Part shown: positions 55,583 through 64,000 of the stretch, in pieces
How the letters are laid out: the number at the start of each line of letters is the position of its first letter
Position numbering within the stretch: position 1 is the stretch's first letter
NCBI GenBank assembly: GCA_023374045.1
Contig: CM041776.1
Coordinates: forward strand, 144,649,296 to 144,713,295
Length of the DNA: 64,000 nt
Direction: 5' to 3'
Origin: Limonium bicolor
Lineage: Eukaryota; Streptophyta; Magnoliopsida; Caryophyllales; Plumbaginaceae
The notes under the pieces: generated by a model
Seen by the model: only the letters and a program-made list of their open reading frames with translations
Told to the model about the DNA's origin: nothing
Databases searched by the model: none
Made by a program: the position numbers and the translations under genes

Positions 55583-55860
55583 GGTTTACGCTTCTACACT
55601 CTGTAGGACTGAGTGTTTTGGTATTGCTCTTGTGCAGTTAATGATCTAGTGGGGTGACTGGGAATATAGGAAAATACTGGTTGTGGTAATTCTTCCTTTG
55701 GACTATGGGTATTGTTTCATCCATGAGTCGAGTTTGATCAGCCTTATTTGGAATGGATTCTTTCTATTGGATATTAATTGTTGAGGGTTTACGCCTCTGC
55801 ACTCTGTAGGACTGAGTGTTTTGGTATTGCTCTTGTGCAGTTAATAATCTAATGGGAATA
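55583..55860 (+). repeat. Direct repeat of about 73 bp in LTR C
   Basis: Copies at 55583-55655 and 55785-55857 share CACTCTGTAGGACTGAGTG, then TTTTGGTATTGCTCTTGTGC and AGTTAAT.ATCTA. They are conserved in the 3' LTR near 63355 and 63555. LTR D retains at least one copy (50755-50790, minus). Confidence 0.7.
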
Positions 55861-55949
55861 TGGGAAATGTTAATCTTGGTACTGAATATGGATTATTTCT
55901 ATTAAGTGGTGCACACACTTTTCACCGATGACCGAGAACGGGTCGGTGG

Positions 55950-56110
55950 CAGCGGAGGTCTGCTATACCTCGTCCATCTGGACAACTGACAGCGGAGGTC
56001 TGTTTACCTCGTCCTTGTGACAACTGACAGCGGAGGTCTGTTTACCTCGTCCTTGTGACAACTGACAGCGGAGGTCTGTTTACCTCGTCCTTGTGACAAC
56101 TGACTGGCGG
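55950..56110 (+). repeat. Tandem 39-bp repeat in LTR C
   Basis: Four units start at 55950, 55990, 56029 and 56068, each AGCGGAGGTCTG..TACCTCGTCC..GACAACTGAC. GGAGGT and ACCTC pair within the unit, so each can fold. The 3' LTR has four units (63713-63870). LTR D has four related units of 46-49 bp in the same place. Confidence 0.8.
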
Positions 56111-56627
56111 TGGGGGCCATCTCTCCCAATTGGTTTATTCCACTCTTGAGTATATTTTGTCTATGGGAATCATCTTCTGAAATGGTGGAGACATAAACTG
56201 TCTACCACCGGTTATGGATATTCATGTCACTCCTAGTCCTTTGTGACTACTTAAGTCTTTCTCTTCTTAACCAGAATTGGTTCTAACATCAACAATGGAT
56301 GCTTACTAACTATGTGGTGTGACTGCTTAAGTGGATGACTTGGTTTGGAAGTTCTCTATCTCTATCCTTACCTTGTTCTCTCTTCTCTATGATTGATTGT
56401 TTTGAAGTGCCTCCCTTCCCTGTTTTACTTTCAAGAGTTTGAAATTTAAGTGGACGACTTGGTTTAGAAGATCTTTATCTTTATCTTTATCTTTGTCTTG
56501 TTTTCCTTTCTCTTTAACTTGATTGTTTTGAAGTGCTTTATCTCTGTTTTACTTTTGAGAGTTTGTTATCATGTTACTGTTTATTTTGAAGTGTTATGTT
56601 TTATAAGTTTGTTTTTGGAGAATTGTA

Positions 56628-56692
56628 CCAGTTCCATTCCAGGGAACTGACTCACCCCTCTCGGGGTGGGCTGCTTGGTTTCATCTTGCAGG
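56628..56692 (+). promoter_or_regulatory. Double hairpin with 3'-splice-like site in LTR C
   Basis: CAGTTCC (56629) pairs with GGAACTG (56643); then CACCCC-TCTC-GGGGTG (56653-56668); then GGCTGCTTGGTTTCATCTTGCAG|GTACG with CAG at 56690-56692. It lies about 243 bp before the LTR end. Confidence 0.5.
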
Positions 56693-56940
56693 TACGAATT
56701 GATTTACAGGTGGCCACGAAGAGAATGAGCGTTTGGGTTGGGTCTAGGTTTTGTGGAGAGAGAATATGTTTAATTTCTATTATGTTGTGTTAAGTTTTTC
56801 TCGAGTTCAGACCGTAACTTAGTTAATTGTAATGGTTGTAATTGGTGAGGTTGGTACCGGGTGTTTGGAGCCTGATGGTCTGTAGCACCTTTAGTTTATT
56901 TTCCGCTGTTGTTTTATTGTTATAGGGGTGTTACAGAAAG

Positions 56941-56966
56941 TGGTATCAGAGCGTAGTTACGCTCTG
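56941..56966 (+). other. Primer-binding site of element C with overlapping hairpin
   Basis: TGGTATCAGAGC (56941-56952) is the initiator Met tRNA site. CAGAGCGTA (56947-56955) pairs with TACGCTCTG (56958-56966), a 9-bp stem with a 2-nt loop. Confidence 0.8.
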
Positions 56967-58926
56967 AACCCGAGAAAACAAGCCGAGTGAAATACTTAGA
57001 TTATAGGTGCACTTAAAACTGGGGAACTGGGGTAGAATTGGGAAGTGAGGACTCCAGTAAGGCACGACTCCTAACCCTTTTTGGAATTGTGAACGATTCC
57101 TTTACACACTTTTCTTTTAAATGTTTGTTGAGTGTGATGTGTTGTTATACCGTTCCAACAGTAAACTACAGAAATAAATATATATGTATATATATATATA
57201 TATATATAAGTTTGGAACACCCTATATTAAGTACGATAAGATTTTGGTTGAGATAAACCAAATATTAAGCTATTTTTCAAAAGCATACTCATGGAGAATA
57301 CATTGCTAAAAATGCAATCCTTTAAAAGCTGGTACACAAATTCCTAGAATTTTAAATAATACTTTTGGTTGAAAACAGTATACAAATAAAACTTTACATA
57401 ACTAAATTAGTATTGATTTATGTGATAGTACTTCAACTCCTTTAAAGTTTGAAAATAAATCTCATGAACTACTTGGTATCGATTTATTACCTAAAGATAA
57501 TGTTTAAGATAAATCTTAAGTCTAGAAAATTATTAAGCTAACAAGAACTAGTAGCGTATTAGAAAAGATCAACATCTGAACTTGTAAAACACTTAAAACT
57601 CTATGTTAACTTTAGAAAGAAAACACATAAACCTAACACCCTACGGGAAGTGCCTGGTGCGACGAACTCCTAGGCTGAAAGTAGTGGGGGTGCACACCCA
57701 CTTCTAGAAGTTTAGGGGCTAGACAAGCCTTGTCATCTAACTGTAAATAATCTTCTACGCATGTGATGGATTGTGTTGAAATCTTGAGCTAGGCATATTT
57801 CATTGCTAACCACAATGAACAAATCAAAATTTGTATCTTAAGATCCGGTATTAAAACTCATAAATGTAAAGGGTTTATTGAGTTAAATCTTTGGTGGAAA
57901 AATGCCTATACATGGAGGAAGGGGTTTAAGTTTGGGTACTCCAAGATACAACATCCACCCCTGGTTGAATATATATAAAAAAAAATCAATAAAAGAAGTT
58001 ACTTAAAGATTGAGTGAAGAGAAGAGTAATACTAACTAAATATCATTGATCCTTAAATACTTGAGTATTGAGCATCTTAAAAAAAAAAATTGAGAGTTAC
58101 ATAAAGACTGGAAATTCTCATGTTTATTTGGAAGTTTAACATTATACATCTATAAAATTTTAAAAGACACCTAAGAGTGATATTTACCAAAAGTCACAGA
58201 AAATATTTATCTTATAGAGTTTTAACATATGGTTGGCCAATAAACCTTTGAAGATAATTTTGGAAGATTATTGAGGATTATTAAATGATCGGGAATATTA
58301 TGTTAAACTACTCAAGTACGTTACACCCGAGGTATAGCTTAGTAATATAATTGATATGATAAATGATCATATATGGACATATATTCGTATCAGTCATTAA
58401 ATGAATGGATAATAATCATAAGATAAAATTTTATAACCACCAAGGAAATACAAATACATAACAATCAAGAGATACGATATATATAACGATCATAGATATA
58501 ATCAACGGTGCAGTAAAATTCAACAAAGCTGGTTAATGAGGTGTTTGAATTCTTTGAATGTGCCATTAGTAGCGGTACGAGGGCGTACCTTAGCTCTTTT
58601 AAGGGGGATATGCTGGCATACTCCTCCTTCGTTATCTCATCCGGATTATGCCTCGTTGCATTATTAGCAAAGGGAGAACAGTATTAGCAGAATGAGAGGT
58701 GTTTGTATGTGCTTGGTTTTTGCATTATGACTCAGTATGTGACTTTTGATTTTCATCATGTTTTCTTGGTATATCCTGATTCAGTTTGATTTTGAGTAAT
58801 CTTGAGTGGAATGTTGTTATGGAAGTGGATGGAAATAAAGGATTGGTTTGGTATGGAACTTTTATTGTCTCAGCACACCCGAAGCGGTGTGAGTGCTTAT
58901 TAGTTGATTTTTAAACTTCGAGGCGA
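56967..58926 (+). other. Internal region of element C, no coding sequence
   Basis: AT-rich, with no frame resembling gag, protease, RT or integrase; the longest open frames are about 70 codons and have no recognisable features. It contains an (AT)n run near 57178-57208 and an extra polypurine-like tract at 58598-58612. Confidence 0.7.
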
Positions 58927-58929
58927 AGT

Positions 58930-58949
58930 TTCTTTTAAGGGGGATATGC
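58930..58949 (+). other. Polypurine tract of element C, duplicated upstream
   Basis: CTTTTAAGGGGGATATGC immediately precedes the 3' LTR. The same 18 bases occur about 335 bp upstream (near 58596-58613), there followed by TGGCATACTCC in place of TGAAATACCCC. Confidence 0.7.
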
Positions 58950-61900
58950 TGAAATACCCCTAAATTGGGATTTCTTTTATTAAACCTTTAATAATACTAT
59001 TAAGTATTAAATTATTATATGGAATTATGAATATTAAATTATTATATGGAATTATGAATATTAAATTAAATAAGGGGTGAAATTTATTTAGGGTTTTTCT
59101 CTAATTATTATATTATTGTATAGTATTATGAATTTAATAATAAGATTTTAAGTCAATAAATCTTGGGGAAATTTCTAAACACTCCAAATATTATAAAGAT
59201 TTTAGGAAGTGTTGGAACATTGTTTTGGAAACATAAAAGTCATATAAAATTGAGAAACTTAAAGCTTATTAAGCCTTGTAGAGTTGACTTTTTGAGAATG
59301 GTCAAACCAGGCCATTAAACCTATACCAATAAATAGGTTATGAAAAACCATGAAGACGATAAAAAGAACGTCTAAAAACGGATCATCCTAGCCAAAGTTA
59401 TGCTAGATTGAGTTTTGAATCAAAATTTTAAGAAGTGCCACGTGTCACTCTGTAATGGGTCGCCACACACTTAGCCGATTTCCTTCCCTGATTTTCGTAA
59501 CCGATTTCACTTCCTAGCCCTAACTTTAGACGGCTATAACTTTCACATCTCTCAATATTTTTCCATGCGTCTTCACCACTCTCTTCTCCTACAATTACTC
59601 TTTCCAACCATTACTCATACAAACCCTAGATCCTTCTGAGTCAACCGGGAAATCGAGCCAAAGTAGCCACCTTGCTAGGCTGTTTCCAGAGTTCCGGAAT
59701 TTCCTTCGTTTTCAGGTAACTTGCGTCGATCAAACTTCTTCGTTAATCAACCAAAATTCGATTTCTTTAGCTCATTGTAAAGATCTCTAATCCCTCTACA
59801 ATTTTCGTGTTTATGCCCAAGTCTGAATCGCAACCAGTTGGAGATATAGAGGTCTAAAGTTTCGGTTTCAACAGCACATAAAATAACACCGAAACAGGAA
59901 GGTAAACTCGTGTTTTGTAACTTTAAAATCTTTTTGTATGGTGCGACTTAGGATTAGTTCTAGTTATCAATGTGTAGAGCTAAGTTTCATCTTTCTATTG
60001 AGCCAATTAACAAAGCTAAATCGATCTGTACAATAACTTATAGATCCTCGAAGTTGGCTTCACGAACTGATCGGAAGCTCGAGTTTTTCCAGAACACGTT
60101 CTCGAATTCTCCTCCGATATTGCAATTCCGGTGAGTGTTTCCTCAAATTCTTCTGTTGTTGCTAATCTATACTTCATTGTCGACCTAACCCATGTGCCAA
60201 TTTAGTCAATTTCGTGTTAGGCTAGGAGAATTTGGAGGAATTGCATTCGATTTTATTCTGTACCGAAATAAAAACCTAACTCTCGAATCAGTTTCGAATC
60301 TTGGTGTATACTGTATTAAAATTGGGGAAATTGGTACCAATAGAACCGGAATTTGATTACGAATCCATAGAAACAAGAATCACTCGATTCGTTCTGTAGA
60401 TTAGGAGTTATCATCGATTTAGTACGGGTTGCAATTTTAATCGGGAAGAACTTGAGTTTCAGGGACCGTCCGATCAGAGTTTAAAGGATTGGACGGTCCA
60501 GATTAGATCTGGCGATTTAAAGTTGTTTTAGGGTTTTATAAATTCCAGAAATAGTCTTAACTTGTTGGGTTAATTTAAATATCTTACCGAATGTATTTTG
60601 ACTTGAAATTTTAACCATAGATTCCTTATTTAATATAGTTTATTTTGATGTAATTATTATGGCTTGGAGTTTTTAAACATAAGTTATGATTTTTACAAGT
60701 TACGGTTTTTCTGGAATTATTCGGTTAAATAAAGAAGATATTTTATGAAATAAAAATTTTATAATATGTCTAAAATGTTATAGTTACTGTATATTAAATT
60801 TGGGAATTTTTGGGCAATGGTAAAAGGTTTTAAAAATTGTGTTTATGAGTTTTTCATAAGAATAACCTATAATATAAGGTTTTAATGTAATCAAAAATTA
60901 AAGTGTAGTTGATTAATGAACTTTATAGGTTGGGGAAAATATAATAAGACTAATTAACATTTAATACAATATGTTTATAAATATTTTGGGTATTAACTTT
61001 AAGTGAAGTAAAAATTGGTTACATATACTTATATATATATTTATATGAGAGAAATAAAATAGAAATTATATTAAATCAAGGAATTTAACTAAACTACATT
61101 TTATTTATTATATGGAAGCTATACGTTTAACTAAACTAAGGGAAATACTTTATTTTATAAACCATAAATCAGTTGTGGATATGTCTAAAAGATATTAAAT
61201 ATAATTAAATACAATAGAATTTCTTGAAGAATGTTTGGATAAATCTTAATATATGTAGATATTATATTATATATCATAGATATAAATACAATAAAAATAG
61301 ATAAGGGAAATAACATTCCTTGTGAGAAATAATAGGAAGGATATATATATAATACGTAAATTAATAAATAAAGGAATAAACACCTTATAGAAAATGTAAT
61401 ATGAAGGAATTAATGAGTTAAACTAAACCTCTAATAATACTAATAATAGAGTACTATATGAGGTGGTATTATTTTATGGTTATGAACTGAGTTTAGTTAC
61501 CTTTGAGTTTCTAGGATTTATATTAACGATATTAAAATACATGTATAGTATTAGTTGTCAACGACCAGGATGTAAATCTTAAATTGGGATTAAGTAATTA
61601 ATGAGTTAAAACTTAGGAAAAATTGTGATTACATAAAATGTTGTACAAATAGATCTTATTCTATAATTAATGTTAACAAAAGTAATACGTTTACATCTAG
61701 ATATTCTTATATATAAACCATAGTAAAATAAGTAAAATACTTTTACATCTAAACGTGAGGTGGATTAGTAAGTCTATATTTAATCATTCTTAACATTATG
61801 GTAGTGAGATATAACTTAATGTTTAAGATAGAATCATTAAAAGGATTATGATATATTCTATATTAAACGATGATTTGGACATTTATCTAAATTATTATCC

Positions 61901-63965
61901 TTAAGTTTCTTAGAATTAGGTAAGCCATATAAAATACATTTATTACCAATATTCAGGATGTGAGTTTACATGTAGGTGAGGTATTTAGTAGTGAGAATTT
62001 ATAGGAAGGTTCATAATAGGAATTTTATACCTAAACCTTGAACCTTCTATTAGGTAAAACTGAGTTACATAAGATATTATATTGATATATTACGTAATGG
62101 GAAATAATGATATGTTATTTTGAATATAAAATATGGGAATTTTCATAATAGATTGTCTTATTATTTAATTAACAATTTCACTTACGAACCAGAATTTAAT
62201 TCTTTGATAAATTCTACTTTGTGTAGATATATTGTCCATCCTAAATACAATAAAGGAAATTATTTATTAAGTTTCTTTGAAACCTTAGGTTTGTACAGCA
62301 GTTTAAAAATATTTAAGGTTAAGGTTATTGAAGTTTAGTACAAAAGGATTGTACATGGTCTATAGAGAGAATGTGTGTTAATAAAAACATTTAGGAGATT
62401 AAAGGTAAGTAAAGCTACATACAAGGTTATATTTAAACACCTTATTTATAGGTAATAATTAAGCGAATGATATACCTGTGGATACTAAGTAAAAGAGTTG
62501 GAAGGGTTTGAGTTAATTAAAATATAGTTGTTTCAGGATGAAGAGTAATTGAACATTAAGGCAAGATAATTAAATGGTTATAATATTAAGTCATTCTAAA
62601 GTAAAGATAAAATAATTGAGTCTAGTAGTTGTCTCTAAATCTAAGATCAATGAAGTTGTAACGAAATGCAGCTACGACACTATGATTCCGATATACATGT
62701 TGTAGGTCTTAATTCAGTTAAGGGGAGACTTAATCATAAAGGATTATCTAGTAATATTGATAAGATACCTAATCATTACCTTATGGAATAATAGTATAGT
62801 ATTCTAAGATAAATCCATCATAGGTTATAATACGATGTCTGTCCTAAAGTAAGAATAAAGGTAGAAGTTAAGGGTGATTATTGAGATTCTAAGACTAACT
62901 GAGTAATATAAATACACTTAAGATATAAAGGTATTAATGTGAGAACTACGGTTAAGTATTAGTAGTGGATAAGAGTGAGGAATCTATTTAAGTTTGACTT
63001 AGGGTATAAGTTATTGATGATAGATTACCTTTAATATTCTTCAGAGTACTGTGATTGTTTACGCAAGTTGTCTAGAGCTGCTACAGCGTTATCCAGGTAC
63101 GATTTCTCGTACTCCGATATTTTTGCTGATTGACTTGTGGAATGTTTTGTACGATTTCTCGTACTCAGCTTGTTGTGTTATGGACTTTATGGAATGTTTT
63201 GGAACACCAACTGATCTTGAATGGGTTTCAGAATGAGCTGTTGTGTGACTAATTGAGCTTGATGTGACTAACTGAGCCTGTATGTGAAACTTCCTTGGTT
63301 ATTGGTTCCTCCTATCTAGTGTTTCACTAGATATTAACTGCCTAGGGTTTACGCTTCTACACTCTGTAGGACTGAGTGTTTTGGTATTGCTCTTGTGCAG
63401 TTAATGATCTAGTGGGGTGACTGGGAATATAGGAAAATATCTGGTTGTGGTAATTCTTCCTTTGGACTCTGGGTATTGTTTCATCCATGAGTCGAGTTTG
63501 ATCAGCCTTATTGGAATGGATTCTTTCTATTGGATATTAATTGTTGAGGGTTTACGCCTCTCACTCTGTAGGACTGAGTGTTTGGTATTGCTTCTTGTGC
63601 AGTTAATAATCTAATGGGAATATGGGAAATGTTAATCTTGGTACTGAATATGGATTATTTCTATTAAGTGGTGCACACACTTTTCACCGATGACCAAGAA
63701 CGGGTCGGTGGCAGCGGAGGTCTGCTATACCTCGTCCATCTGGACAACTGACAGCGGAGGTCTGTTACCTCGTCCTTGTGACAACTGACAGCGGAGGTCT
63801 GTTTACCTCGTCCTTGTGACAACTGACAACGGAGGTCTGTTTACCTCGTCCTTGTGACAACTGACTGGCGGGGGGGCCATCTCTCCCAATTGGTTTATTC
63901 CACTCTTGAGTATATTTTGTCTATGGGAATCATCTTCTGAAATGGTGGAGACATACATGTCTACC
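58950..63965 (+). mobile_element. Element C, 3' LTR (first 5.0 kb)
   Basis: It aligns with 51119-56200 of the 5' LTR throughout, with many one- to few-base gaps and few substitutions. It lacks the part containing the hairpin and splice-like module, because an E-type element interrupts it at 63966 and the window then ends. Confidence 0.9.
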
Positions 63966-64000
63966 TGATAAGTGAGAAATATATAGACTTTTAAGGGTTT
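63966..64000 (+). mobile_element. Start of a second E-family LTR (runs off the window)
   Basis: TGATAAGTGAGAAATATATA parallels the 3' LTR start of element E (18720). It begins exactly where similarity to LTR C stops (after GTCTACC). Only 35 bases are visible. Confidence 0.5.

Larger units (their letters stand above)
51119..56935 (+). mobile_element. Element C, 5' LTR (5.8 kb)
   Basis: Order of features: a short AT-rich start with two direct copies of TTATTATATGGAATTATGAA (51200-51240); a moderate-GC leader region with 5' splice-like sites TTTTCAG|GTAACT (51911), AAG|GTAAAC (52099) and CCG|GTGAGT (52328); and a palindrome GGACCGTCC..GGACGGTCC (52662-52698). Next are 2.5 kb of strongly AT-rich, intron-like DNA (52740-55260) with an (AT)n run near 53540-53570. 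Then come repeats (55330-56110) and the hairpin and splice-like module (56628-56692). No gene. Confidence 0.9.
51119..63965 (+). mobile_element. Element C: non-coding LTR element with giant LTRs (3' LTR incomplete)
   Basis: The 5' LTR is 51119-56935 (5,817 bp), the internal region 56936-58949 (2,014 bp), and the 3' LTR runs from 58950 to 63965, where an E-type element interrupts it. It starts TGAAATACCCCTAAATT and ends GGGGTGTTACA, with an initiator Met primer site and a polypurine tract. The internal region has no gag or pol. The element therefore depends on proteins from another element, plausibly a relative of B or D, whose ends and primer hairpin it shares. It inserted into LTR D (candidate target TAAGG at 51114-51118). 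Confidence 0.9.

Overview
This 64-kb window is intergenic plant DNA, almost certainly from a eudicot with a large, repeat-rich genome. It is a nest of LTR retrotransposons and DNA transposons inserted into one another. The evidence is initiator-Met and tRNA-Asp type primer-binding sites, Ty3/gypsy chromovirus gag-pol genes, a CACTA element, a Stowaway MITE and AT-rich introns. I see no host housekeeping gene, rRNA, tRNA gene or CRISPR array. The species cannot be named from the sequence alone.

Layout. 1-8155: remnants of Ty3/gypsy elements, mostly on the minus strand: LTR pieces, a reverse-transcriptase fragment, LTR fragment 'F', and a 4.1-kb LTR called B' here with the end of its pol (chromodomain). 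8156-11162 and 41453-42223: two halves of a broken, intron-containing gene of the 'putative gypsy-type transposon' kind, with a coiled-coil C-terminal half. 11163-41447: a 30-kb insertion 'A' splits that gene. It is an LTR-internal-LTR-internal-LTR chromovirus array bounded by one 5-bp target duplication (CTTTT). Its first internal region carries a non-autonomous tRNA-Asp-primed element 'E' (14372-20534). Its middle LTR carries an 8.2-kb CACTA element (25867-34105), which itself holds a Stowaway MITE and a long-TIR element. 42224-49799: the 5' part of chromovirus 'B', with a 3.95-kb LTR, an intron-containing gag, an AlkB-type 2-oxoglutarate/Fe(II) dioxygenase between gag and protease, then protease and the start of RT. 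B is cut at 49800 by a minus-strand LTR fragment 'D'. D is cut at 51119 by 'C', a non-coding element with 5.8-kb LTRs around a 2.0-kb internal region. Another E-family element begins at 63966 and runs off the window.

Most interesting points. (1) B carries an AlkB-like gene with its catalytic residues intact. It is placed so that a GT-AG intron would join it in frame to gag. This resembles the AlkB domains of some plant RNA viruses and could be an RNA demethylase serving the retrotransposon. (2) LTRs of several families look as if they contain a long intron of their own: several strong 5' splice sites early in the LTR, then one 3' splice-like site. In five LTR families that 3' site is preceded by a GC hairpin whose two arms vary together. 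(3) LTRs of A, B and B' hold arrays of GC-rich quasi-palindromes with the same period of about 73 bp but different stem sequences; E has a similar array at about 66 bp. (4) The two internal regions of A share the same disabling mutations, which suggests duplication by recombination or mobilisation in trans.

All genes here belong to mobile elements and nearly all are broken. Many copies differ by single-base indels, some in homopolymers, so part of the damage may be assembly error.
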